DNA from: Bacteroidota bacterium
Lineage (GTDB): Bacteria > Bacteroidota > Bacteroidia > Cytophagales > Cytophagaceae
Reading direction: 5' to 3'
DNA length: 64,000 nucleotides
Assembly (NCBI GenBank): GCA_023428135.1
Contig: JAEYZG010000064.1
Coordinates: 1 to 64,000 of the forward strand
The position numbers and the translations under genes are program-made. The notes beneath the pieces were generated by a model. The model saw only the letters and a list, made by a program, of their open reading frames with translations, was not told the origin of the DNA and made no database searches. Shown here piece by piece: positions 32,624 to 41,102 of the stretch; positions within the stretch are counted from its first letter, which is position 1, and the number at the start of each line of letters is the position of its first letter.

Positions 32624-34807
32624 ATGAAAACCAGATCTAAATTCTTTAACAGACTTTTAACAGCGTTTGCTGCTTCTGTTCTCCTTCCGGGAACTCTTTT
32701 CGCTCAGGCTTGGATAGCTAGACATAGCTTAAGTCCTGCAGACTACCAGACTGAATTTAATACACACACAGCTAACGGATACAGATTGACTTCTGTAAAT
32801 GGTTATACCACCAACGGAGCAGAAAAATACATCGCTCTTTGGGAAAAGGTTTCAGGCGGCGCCTATGTTACCAAACACTCTATGACTGCTGCAGAATATC
32901 AAACAGCTTTTAATACATACACATCTCAAGGATACAGACCTACATTAGTATCTGGTTATGCAGTGGGAGGAGTAGCTCAGTTTGCTGCTATCTGGGAAAA
33001 GAAATCAGGTGGAGATTGGTTTGCAAGACATAATCTGACTGCCGCTCAATATCAGGCTGTATATGATACTTATACTGCTCAGGGATATCGTCCGACTTAT
33101 ATCAGCGGATATGTTGTAAACGGTGTTGAATACTTCGCAGGTATCTGGGAAAAGGTTTCCGGAGGTGGAGCCTGGGTTGCAAGACATAATTTGACGGCTG
33201 CTCAATATCAGAGTGCATTTAATTCTTATACATCTCAGGGATATGTCCTGAAAAGAATTTCAGGATACAACAAAGGCGGCACAGACCTATATGCTGCTGT
33301 ATGGGAGAAAACAAGTTCTCCGATGTGGTCTGCAAGACATGGAATCACTGCTGCAAATTATCAGTATGTTTTTGATAACCATTATTACTCAGGCTACAGA
33401 CCTGTATTGTTAAATGCTTTCGCATCCGGCACAAGTTCTAAGTACAATGGATTCTGGACTAATACCAACATCTCCAGCTCCAATATGGCTAAAATTGATA
33501 ACGCCGTAAATAACTTCCTTTCCAATGAGAATGTCACAGGTCTTTCATTGGCAATAGTTAAAGACGGAAGACTTGTTTTTGCTAAAGGTTATGGATATGC
33601 AAATCCTTCAACAGGTGAAGAAATGTCTCCTGATCAGCCAGGACGTATCATGAGTGTCTCTAAGCCTGTAACTGCTGTAGGTATCATGACTTTAATCCAG
33701 AAAGGTCTATTGTCTAAAGAATCTTTTGTATTCGGACCCAATAGTGTGCTTGGTTCTAAGTATTCAACACCTGCCAATAAGCCTTCTTTAAACAGAATCA
33801 GAGTTCGTCACTTATTACACCATACTTCCGGTCTTAGATCATGCAATGGAGAATCTGTATTCTGGGATGCATCTAAAACACCAGATGATGCAATGGCTGT
33901 ATTATTAGCAGCAAACAATCTTGTATTGACAGATACCAGTGTAAATTTTGAATATTCTAATACCAACTATTTCATACTTGAAAGAATCATTGAACAAGTA
34001 AGCGGTAAGAAATATGAAACCTACATCAGAGAAAATGTATTGAACAAATGCGGTATCGGATCTACTATGTATGTTGGTCAAGCTTCCGGAAATTCGAAAG
34101 CAGGAGAGATGAACTACACTTCTGCAACTAAGATGAACCTTCAGTTATGGGCAGGTTTTGGTGGCTGGGTAGCTCGTCCCATTGATTTGTTGAAATTCTT
34201 AAACAGAGTTGATGGAGCTACTTCACCTTCAGATATCTTAACTGCTACTTCACACACCACAATGACTACCGGCTCTTCTCTAAGACCAGGGTATGCATTC
34301 GGATGGGGAATTTCTGGTAATCAGCAAGGTCATAATGGTTGCCATGGTTCTTCAAGATCTAACTTAACTGAACTGGGTAATGGTGTAAGTTATGCCGTAA
34401 TCATTAACAGTCAGCCAAAGACTGACGGATGCAATGAGGTTTTAATTCCGGCAATAGAAAACGCTCTGAAACAGGTGACTGCATATCCTTCTTACAACTT
34501 GTTTGACAATATAGGTACCGGTGCCCGTGCAGACGAGTTTGCAATCACTGCAGAAGAGCAAGGATTTAACATAAACATGGATGCATCTTCTATGAATAAA
34601 GTTCTTGCTTACCCAACTGTTAGTACTGATGGTGTGATCAATTTCAGCAATGCTGCAGATATTTCCTCAATAACAGTATTTGATATGCTTGGAAATAAAG
34701 AAACACACACAGCAGAAGATCGCATACAGACTCAATTGAAAGGCATGTTGATCCTTCATATTGAAACCGAGCAAGGCAAAGTAACTCAGAAAGTAATTGT
34801 AGAATAA
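32624..34807 (+). CDS. secreted polyglycine-hydrolase-like protein: tandem repeats, beta-lactamase fold, T9SS tail
   Basis: 727 residues. After a signal peptide (cleavage near LFAQA) come five repeats of about 51 residues (about 30-79, 80-130, 131-182, 183-233, 234-280). Each has RH.LTAAQYQ, Y..QGYRP and SGY......Y.A.WEK, the pattern of Bacterial tandem repeat domain 1. Next is a serine beta-lactamase-like domain (about 285-615): S344-V-S-K347 as SxxK, Y444-S-N446 as YxN, and HLLHHTSGL. The same two-part architecture occurs in fungal polyglycine hydrolases, which cut glycine linkers in plant chitinases. The last 70 residues form a T9SS sorting domain. Target unknown; probably extracellular peptidase or esterase. 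Confidence 0.85.
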   Translation: MKTRSKFFNRLLTAFAASVLLPGTLFAQAWIARHSLSPADYQTEFNTHTANGYRLTSVNGYTTNGAEKYIALWEKVSGGAYVTKHSMTAAEYQTAFNTYTSQGYRPTLVSGYAVGGVAQFAAIWEKKSGGDWFARHNLTAAQYQAVYDTYTAQGYRPTYISGYVVNGVEYFAGIWEKVSGGGAWVARHNLTAAQYQSAFNSYTSQGYVLKRISGYNKGGTDLYAAVWEKTSSPMWSARHGITAANYQYVFDNHYYSGYRPVLLNAFASGTSSKYNGFWTNTNISSSNMAKIDNAVNNFLSNENVTGLSLAIVKDGRLVFAKGYGYANPSTGEEMSPDQPGRIMSVSKPVTAVGIMTLIQKGLLSKESFVFGPNSVLGSKYSTPANKPSLNRIRVRHLLHHTSGLRSCNGESVFWDASKTPDDAMAVLLAANNLVLTDTSVNFEYSNTNYFILERIIEQVSGKKYETYIRENVLNKCGIGSTMYVGQASGNSKAGEMNYTSATKMNLQLWAGFGGWVARPIDLLKFLNRVDGATSPSDILTATSHTTMTTGSSLRPGYAFGWGISGNQQGHNGCHGSSRSNLTELGNGVSYAVIINSQPKTDGCNEVLIPAIENALKQVTAYPSYNLFDNIGTGARADEFAITAEEQGFNINMDASSMNKVLAYPTVSTDGVINFSNAADISSITVFDMLGNKETHTAEDRIQTQLKGMLILHIETEQGKVTQKVIVE

Positions 34808-34825
34808 TTGTTGATTATATTTTTT

Positions 34826-34853
34826 AAAGAGTGAGTACCAGGGCTCACTCTTT
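34826..34853 (+). terminator. hairpin terminator after the secreted hydrolase
   Basis: AAAGAGTGAG (34826-34835) pairs with CTCACTCTTT (34844-34853) over a loop of 8, followed by T-rich DNA, 18 bases after the stop. Confidence 0.75.
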
Positions 34854-35301
34854 TAAACTTTCAATGAAAGAGTCAAATAAAATAACCATCATTAATTCAC
34901 CCACCCCCAAAAATAAATTGTTTGTTTTGGCATTTTTTGCGAGAGAGCTTAGGGCTCTCTCTTTTCTTTAGTGAGATGTATATAGAGGATTAGAGGAAGG
35001 GTTGTTTGTCTGAATTGGGATCTATGGAATGAAGGGAAAGACAGGATTATCATATTTATCTCGACACCTATTATCTTTCGCTTTTGCTTTATAATGTCAT
35101 TGATTATTAATGGTTTATTTGATTTTGTAACTTTTTACTTTCTGCTTTCCGCCTTAAGCTTTTTGCTTCCTACTCTATAGTTTATCGAAAAGAGACCTTC
35201 CTCTTTTGCTTGAATTTTTACTAAATGAGTGAATTTCTTAAATTTAACTTCTATTGAATTGAAATTCATTTTATTCCTATTACTAAATCCAAAATGTTCT
35301 T
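34854..35301. other. intergenic region with second hairpin and AAGCTTT-like stretch
   Basis: About 450 bases with no gene. A second hairpin, GAGAGAGC (34941-34948) with GCTCTCTC (34954-34961) and T4 after it, mimics the preceding terminator. At 35128-35175 a pyrimidine-rich stretch (CTTTCTGCTTTCCGCC, then TTAAGCTTTTTGC) resembles the arrays at 57090-57128 and 58500-58570. Confidence 0.45.
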
Positions 35302-35790
35302 ATGCTTAAATCATCAAAAAAGGCAGTAACATTAAGTATTTTGTTTAGCCTGGGAATCTTTGGAGTGAATGCTCAGAGTAGCACTGTTACCGCTGGAGGC
35401 GAAGGCTCCGGAAGCGGAGGAACAATAAGTTATTCGATCGGGCTGACAAACTTCGAAGCTTCATCTGGTTCGTCAGGCTCTGTTACCGCCGGCGTTCAAC
35501 ATGCTTATATTACGGTGGTATCTGGTGTAGATCGCCCGGAGATTAATTTACTGGCAGAGGTTTATCCGAATCCTACTGCAACCCATGTAACACTAAAGGT
35601 TGATGGAATAAGTGCGAATAACCTGAGTTATGTTCTTCTGGACATAAACGGTAATGTGCTTCAACAAAGTTCTGTAATCAGCAGCTCGACAATCATTAAT
35701 CTTGGAAACCTTTCCAATACTACTTACCTGTTGAAAGTTTTCAGAAAGAAACAAGAATTAAAAACTTTTAAAATCATTAAAAATTCTTAA
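35302..35790 (+). CDS. small T9SS cargo protein
   Basis: 162 residues. Signal peptide ending NAQ, then a glycine/serine-rich mature start (VTAGGEGSGSGGTISYSIG) and a short strand-rich middle. The second half is a T9SS type A sorting domain: LAEVYPNPTATHVTLKV, YVLLDINGNVLQQ and a final LKVFRKKQELKTFKIIK. There is barely any passenger besides the sorting domain, so it may be a small surface or matrix subunit. The collagen-like gene starts 3 bases after its stop, implying a joint operon and role. Confidence 0.8.
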   Translation: MLKSSKKAVTLSILFSLGIFGVNAQSSTVTAGGEGSGSGGTISYSIGLTNFEASSGSSGSVTAGVQHAYITVVSGVDRPEINLLAEVYPNPTATHVTLKVDGISANNLSYVLLDINGNVLQQSSVISSSTIINLGNLSNTTYLLKVFRKKQELKTFKIIKNS

Positions 35791-35793
35791 CCC

Positions 35794-36567
35794 ATGAAAA
35801 AATACTTTTACTTAATATTTATTACAATGCTCAGTCTGCAATTAGCTTTTGCGCAGGCTCCAAATTTATTAAGCTACCAGGCTGTAGTGAGAAACAGCAG
35901 TAATGAGCTGGTATCCAATACAACAGTAGGTATTAAAATCAGTATTCTTCAAACTGCAGCAACCGGAACAGAAGTTTATTCTGAAGAACATCAGGTCGGA
36001 AGCAATAGCAATGGTCTGGTAAGTATATCAATAGGCGGGGGAGATGTTATATCCGGAAGTTTTGCAGCAATAGATTGGGCTAAAGGGCCGTATTTTGTTA
36101 AAACAGAAATTGATCCTGCAGGAGGTTCTGATTACTCTATCACAAGTGTTTCTCAATTATTAAGTGTGCCTTATGCACTTTATGCTGAAACGTCTGGCAA
36201 CAGCACACCGGGTCCGGCAGGTCCGGCAGGCCCAGTTGGTGCTACAGGTCCACAAGGTGCTATAGGTCCACAGGGACCGGTTGGCCCGCAAGGTGCAGCA
36301 GGAGTGAGTGTCAAAACCATTACAGGATATGTAAATCCGACTCTTGTCGTTGGAACAGGATTTACTTTAGAACGATTACCAAACTTTCAATATAAAGTCA
36401 ATTGGCCTAAAGGTTCTTTTCCTGGATTGTGTATGCCAATGGTATTCACCTATTCAGGTGCTGTTAGTTTAACAACCTGGGGTGCTGAGGGCGATGGGTC
36501 TGGTTCATTCACTACAGTTGCTAATGTAGGAAATACCATCTGGTTTACTATAACAGAGATTAAATAG
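35794..36567 (+). CDS. exported protein with collagen-like Gly-X-Y repeats
   Basis: 257 residues with a signal peptide (MKKYFYLIFITMLSLQLAFAQ). The N-terminal domain (about 22-135: NLLSYQAVVRNSSNELVSN, KGPYFVKTEIDPAG, VSQLLSVPYALYAE) is the widespread Bacteroidota module preceding collagen-like or tail-fibre-like parts. Residues 140-172 form eleven Gly-X-Y triplets rich in proline and glutamine (GPAGPV, GPQGAI), able to form a collagen-like triple helix. A C-terminal globular end (about 173-257) probably drives trimer formation. No sorting domain is seen. It sits 3 bases behind the small T9SS protein; likely a surface fibre. Confidence 0.8.
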   Translation: MKKYFYLIFITMLSLQLAFAQAPNLLSYQAVVRNSSNELVSNTTVGIKISILQTAATGTEVYSEEHQVGSNSNGLVSISIGGGDVISGSFAAIDWAKGPYFVKTEIDPAGGSDYSITSVSQLLSVPYALYAETSGNSTPGPAGPAGPVGATGPQGAIGPQGPVGPQGAAGVSVKTITGYVNPTLVVGTGFTLERLPNFQYKVNWPKGSFPGLCMPMVFTYSGAVSLTTWGAEGDGSGSFTTVANVGNTIWFTITEIK

Positions 36568-36577
36568 TTTGTTTTTC

Positions 36578-36612
36578 AATATTGGTATCGGGAAATGCCT
36601 GATACCAATATT
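36578..36612 (+). terminator. hairpin terminator after the collagen-like gene
   Basis: AATATTGGTATC (36578-36589) pairs perfectly with GATACCAATATT (36601-36612) over an 11-base loop, 10 bases after the stop. Confidence 0.7.
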
Positions 36613-37096
36613 AAGATTTATTCAACACTTTTTTCTGTTTGAGTCTTTATTAATATTCTTTAATTCCAACCTTGGGACATCTGTTACGTTTTTTATGTAA
36701 ATTTCCAATAGTTTATCCTGTGACATGACTTCAATGATTGATACTATTGCATACTGAATAGAATGATGTTTACTACCTTCAGATAATATTTTTGATTGTA
36801 TCTATTTAGATAATCTTCAAAGAATTATATTATTTTCAAATAGAAGTTAATTAACAGGAAAAAACTCAATAGCAGGTAGATAGAAAAGAAAATTTTAAAA
36901 TTTTCTTTTATAGAAAGCGTTAATAAAGAAAATAAGGTTTTTATAAACTAGCCTGAACCACATATCTCTGAACTACAAGGCAAGTTTCTACTACATTTAA
37001 GGATTTTTATTAAAAGAATATAGTATAATATTAATATGAAATTGATTAAATTTGATGTAAATTAGAGGCTGTTATTTTTTTTAAACATTTAAATGT
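36613..37096. other. intergenic region before a T9SS cargo gene
   Basis: About 480 very AT-rich bases with no gene seen on either strand. TAAATTTG at 37047-37054 fits the Bacteroidota -7 box and would start a transcript about 35 bases before the next ATG; no -33 TTTG is placed well. Confidence 0.4.
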
Positions 37097-38623
37097 ATGA
37101 TAAAAAATTTTTCAAAGGTTATTCCGGTTTTTGTTTTTTTGCTAATCTCAAATATCACATTAGCCCAATTTAAAACATTTAATTTTGACAGTATTACATT
37201 TTACCAATATCATAATCCTTCATATGGTCGATATGGAAATTCTGGCCCTGGTTTAGGATTATTAGGTCCTACTGGTGATTATATCCCGGTGAAAATTCGA
37301 GGTGAAAATTTGGTAGATCTAGATACTATTTATACTAATAGTTTAGTTTTTAAAAAAAATGCGAGTAATCGATACGATGATTGTTATGCTAAAATAAGTC
37401 CGGCATGGACGGGGAAAAAAATTATAATAAAAGATCAGCGAGATATTTTTATTAATGCTGATAATGATTCGATTATTTTTAGGAAAGATGCAAGCTTAAA
37501 TGATTCCTGGACATTCTACTCCACAGAAGATAATCATTTTATCGCGACTGTCACCCAAAAAACTATTGAAAACTTTAACATCTATGGAAGCACATTAACT
37601 GACTCAATCATGACCATTACCATTAATTTAAAAAAGAATTTAGACGATAGTCCTGTTCAACATATCTTTAATGGAAGAGAGTGGAAAATAAGCAAAAAGT
37701 ACGGATTAGTTAAAACATATGATTTATTAAACTTTCCCAAAGATACCACTACGCTTACTCTTGCTGGCATTAATGGCAAGGGCATAAAAAATCTGACATT
37801 TCGGGATATTTATAATTTTGAAATCGGAGATATTTTCCATACTGTGGATTCAAGTGAAAGGAGTTATAAGGTCGGAACAAATACAATCAGTAGAGTCGTT
37901 GATAAAAAGACTACAGATACTGAAATTATCTATAAAATAGAAAATTGGTTTAAAAAAGTCAGATATGATCCACTCTTTCCTGGCCTCCAAAAATCCGAAG
38001 GGAAAGATACTACGGAGATTAAAGTCAATTTGACTCAGTCGTCACCAGATGGATTAGACAACCTACCAACATTAATATATCCAGGTTTTTATAGTTTTCA
38101 TATATATCAATTTATTAATAAGGAAACATCACTTTTAAGCAAAGGCAGTATATTTTTAAACCTTAAACAATCTGAAGTATCTCCTGATTCATGCTATAAT
38201 CAATCCGGTTCGGAAGCAGGTATAGCATATGAATATATTGAAGGCTTAGGAGGCCCTTATTATTCGGGTGTCCATTTTGGAGATATGCCTGTTTGGGTAA
38301 AGAAGAAGTTAGTTTATTATAAAAAAGGGACTAAAGAATGGGGGACTCCTTTAAGTATGATGACTGGAATAGATCGAAGTAAAATTAATTCTAATGTAAA
38401 TCTTTTCCCTAACCCATCAAATGATAAAATAAAGATTACTAGCGATGGTATTCAAAATTCTTTTTACAAAATTTATAACTATGAAGGACGAGAAATTCTA
38501 AGTGGTTATTTTACCTCAAATGAAGAAGTCATTAGCGTAAAAGAACTTACTTCTGGAATTTACTCTGTGGTTATTTTAAATGAAAATGGAGCTATCTATT
38601 CTTCTAAATTTGTCAAAAACTAG
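37097..38623 (+). CDS. large exported T9SS cargo protein of unknown function
   Basis: 508 residues. Signal peptide MIKNFSKVIPVFVFLLISNITLAQ. The mature part is strand-rich with many aromatic and aspartate residues (TFYSTEDNHFIATV, SIMTITINLKK) and two central cysteines apart; no catalytic motif is recognisable. The last 75 residues are a type A sorting domain: NVNLFPNPSNDKIKITS, FYKIYNYEGREILSG, SGIYSVVILNENG and a final SKFVKN. It should be exported through T9SS and either released or linked to the cell surface. A related-looking tail is found in 53995-56559. Confidence 0.8.
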   Translation: MIKNFSKVIPVFVFLLISNITLAQFKTFNFDSITFYQYHNPSYGRYGNSGPGLGLLGPTGDYIPVKIRGENLVDLDTIYTNSLVFKKNASNRYDDCYAKISPAWTGKKIIIKDQRDIFINADNDSIIFRKDASLNDSWTFYSTEDNHFIATVTQKTIENFNIYGSTLTDSIMTITINLKKNLDDSPVQHIFNGREWKISKKYGLVKTYDLLNFPKDTTTLTLAGINGKGIKNLTFRDIYNFEIGDIFHTVDSSERSYKVGTNTISRVVDKKTTDTEIIYKIENWFKKVRYDPLFPGLQKSEGKDTTEIKVNLTQSSPDGLDNLPTLIYPGFYSFHIYQFINKETSLLSKGSIFLNLKQSEVSPDSCYNQSGSEAGIAYEYIEGLGGPYYSGVHFGDMPVWVKKKLVYYKKGTKEWGTPLSMMTGIDRSKINSNVNLFPNPSNDKIKITSDGIQNSFYKIYNYEGREILSGYFTSNEEVISVKELTSGIYSVVILNENGAIYSSKFVKN

Positions 38624-38712
38624 AGTCGGGTCATCAAGACTGATTAGGGTTTTGTAACTTATGTCTTACAAAAGAGCAGAGTTTTAAGGGAATTGCAAAT
38701 AAGTATATATTG

Positions 38713-38745
38713 AAAAGTAGCCCGATAAAAAGCGGGGCTACTTTT
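38713..38745. terminator. strong hairpin terminator
   Basis: AAAAGTAGCCC (38713-38723) pairs with GGGCTACTTTT (38735-38745) over an 11-base loop, with a T-rich right flank, 90 bases after the T9SS cargo stop. Confidence 0.75.
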
Positions 38746-38889
38746 ATTATATGAATAAAAAGTTAAACTGATCTTTGGGGAAATGATATGCAAACTTTAT
38801 TTTTTTGCTGGATGATTTTGCTTGATGGACAGCTTTATTCCTATAGGTTATTTTAATTTTTTCATTCAAATATAACCTATACTTAATAC

Positions 38890-39078
38890 TTAGATAATAA
38901 CTTTCTTCCAGGTATATCCATTGCTTTTAAGCAACTCTATCTCCTTTTTTACATCCGGTTCATATCCAATTGCGATGGTCTTTCTTATTTTCTTTTTTGA
39001 GTCAAAGACTTTTAATGTAATGTTTGGGTGTACATAGGCTACGCTGCCTCTCGCATTTAGACGTGAGGAGGTATGTTT
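38890..39078 (-). pseudogene. 62-codon gene fragment without start
   Basis: The reverse strand holds an open stretch with strongly gene-like residues (GSVAYVHPNITLKVFDSKKK, then IAIGYEPDVKKEIELLKSNG and a WKKVII end). It is closed by a TAA at 38890-38892 but has no start codon; an in-frame stop lies just upstream (39079-39081). It looks like the C-terminal remnant of a lost gene. Family not recognised. Confidence 0.45.
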
Positions 39079-39131
39079 TTATAGGCATATATATTAAAGT
39101 CAGATATTTTTTGAGTTCAGTTAAAATAGTT

Positions 39132-39171
39132 AGGAAGGTGTATTTTATTCTGAAGAAAAATACACCTTCCT
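39132..39171. repeat. perfect 15-bp stem hairpin of unknown role
   Basis: AGGAAGGTGTATTTT (39132-39146) pairs perfectly with AAAATACACCTTCCT (39157-39171), loop 10. It stands in a 900-base region with no intact gene (38746-39520). It could be an orphan terminator whose gene has decayed or part of a transcript leader. Confidence 0.55.
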
Positions 39172-39520
39172 TAAAGTTCGATTCGCAAGTATGACTTAAT
39201 GTGAAAGGAGATATTATAGCTATGTAAGCAATATTTCTGCGACATAATGTTCCATTGCAAATAATACAAGCGAACAAAATATTAAGATACCACAGGTAAT
39301 TCCTATCAGAGAGAAAAATCTGCCAAGTAAAATGTTGTATATCACATTAAAAGGTAGTAATAAAGGGGAGGTTTGTAAAAAAGTTAGATGCTGTAATTTT
39401 TTAATTATGAGGAGTATTGTAATTTGGCAACAAACTACTATATCTTATAAAAAGATCAAAACACATAAGTATCGAAGTGTTTTTTTTCTCATAATACAAT
39501 AATTTATTCTTTGATTTAAG

Positions 39521-39528
39521 TAACTTTG
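39521..39528 (+). promoter_or_regulatory. candidate -7 box for the lipoprotein gene
   Basis: TAACTTTG fits TAnnTTTG, 30 bases before the ATG at 39559. No clear -33 element at the usual spacing. Confidence 0.3.
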
Positions 39529-39558
39529 ATTTATATAAGTTATTTATTTTATACAAAT

Positions 39559-40374
39559 ATGAAACATAAAATTTTACTTTTAGTCCATTCACTTTTATTC
39601 TGTTTAGTAATTTTTTCTTCTTGCAAAAAGGATAAAGATAGCAACGAAAAAAGCACTTTTAATGATTGTAAACTTATAGAAATGTCTAATCCGGACATTG
39701 ATATGACCGTTGAATTAACTTATAATTCTGAAAATAAAATTTTCCGGTTGTATAATGTAGCCAATGCATCATATGTTGATATTATTTATGGTGATTCTAC
39801 GGTAACTTCAGTTACTTATAATAAAGAAGGAAAAGAAACAGCACGCAATATTAGTTTTTTTGACAATGCCGGCAGGGAGGTAAAACTAGTTCACGAAGAT
39901 AATTGGGATGATTCTTTTATTACAGATACCGCTTATTATTCTTATGATCCTGATGGTTATTGTACTCAAGCCCTTCATCATTCTAAAACGATCAGTGGTC
40001 CTAATAAGACAGTACTTGTATATAGTTATGTATATAAGTATGTGATATCAGATGGAAATGTTATAAAGTTTACACATGAAGATCTATCACCTAATTCAAC
40101 AGGAAATATTTACAAGGAATGCACCTATGAATATTATTCCGGAATAGAAAATAAATCAAGGATAGACCAGTATGGAAGGCCCAATATTAATGGTTGGAGA
40201 AAGGTTAATAAGAATCCTGTAAAAAAGATTACTATATTACAAAAAGGAAAGGAGCCCGCATCGGAGTCTTTCTATTATAAATATAATTCCAACGGCTATA
40301 TAACAGAGATAAGTAAAAGTATCAATGATGGTTCTCCTGAAGTTGAACGAAATCTGTTATATGAGTGCAAGTAA
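39559..40374 (+). CDS. lipoprotein with YD-like repeats, unknown function
   Basis: 271 residues from the ATG at 39559; the frame opens earlier but without a signal. Lipoprotein signal LVIFSSC with Cys22, followed by lysine/aspartate residues (KKDKDSNE), as is normal for exported Bacteroidota lipoproteins. The mature chain has repeated strand-turn units of the type Y.YD.DG.. and YYKYNSNGYITEI, like RHS/YD-repeat or DUF4595-type sheets. It is likely a surface or periplasmic beta-rich protein. Codon use looks like its neighbours. Function unknown. Confidence 0.65.
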   Translation: MKHKILLLVHSLLFCLVIFSSCKKDKDSNEKSTFNDCKLIEMSNPDIDMTVELTYNSENKIFRLYNVANASYVDIIYGDSTVTSVTYNKEGKETARNISFFDNAGREVKLVHEDNWDDSFITDTAYYSYDPDGYCTQALHHSKTISGPNKTVLVYSYVYKYVISDGNVIKFTHEDLSPNSTGNIYKECTYEYYSGIENKSRIDQYGRPNINGWRKVNKNPVKKITILQKGKEPASESFYYKYNSNGYITEISKSINDGSPEVERNLLYECK

Positions 40375-41102
40375 ATAGATGAAAATTCCTATGGAGAATG
40401 TCAATGGGCGGTAATAAATGAATTTTTATCCTGATATGAATTGGCCTAAGGATGGAGTAATTGTGAGATCAAATAAAACTATGTAGGTATCAATAACTTT
40501 AATTTCCTTTGACTGAAAAACGATTTCTCATTCTGCTTGATTTCCTTAATATTAAAGAAATAGAATTCAGTAAAAGTTATCCAATAGAAAGATGAGTTTT
40601 ATTTGAGATTCGAATAGTAGAATGGGGGCCTTTCCATTGCCTGAGCCTTAACTAAATTTTTTCTAACACCTTTAATCTTAATAAAGGAGCTTTTTTGGGA
40701 AGATATATAAAGCCATTTTTAAGATAAGTAAAGTGGTATTAAAATGCTTTTGCTTTAAACTATTTCTCCTTATTGTCTTCCATCTCCTAAACCAATATAT
40801 AAATTACCCCCAGCCCCCTTATCCAGTGAAAAGGTATTTTACTTTTCTATCTGTTTACGGTATTTTATAATTTTTTTTTCATCTGCAAATTTGTTACATC
40901 AATCAGATATTTCAGTAATGACTGTATTTGATTTGCTTGAGATAATGCTCATTAAGACTGAAGCATATTCAACAGATATAGATTAATTGCTTGATTATAT
41001 TTTTTGAAAGAAAGACCAGGATATCCATTTTTATTAACTGGCTTCTTTGAGTATAACCTTCAATTATGCTGACTATGATATCGAATTCTAAACATTAAAC
41101 CT
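40375..41102. other. intergenic region with repeat copy 2 and decayed coding pieces
   Basis: About 730 bases without an intact gene. The segment 40826-40914 is a diverged direct copy of 32454-32546; its reverse-strand frame (LKYLIDVTNLQMKKK) ends early. A 22-codon ATG frame at about 40420-40486 (NFYPDMNWPKDG) also looks like a gene scrap. This appears to be a graveyard just before the uncharacterised cassette. Confidence 0.45.

Noticed and set aside
39002..39277. Reverse-strand frame of 91 codons
   Set aside because: It runs through the perfect hairpin at 39132-39171 and has odd composition; the open stretch 38890-39078 in another frame is more gene-like.
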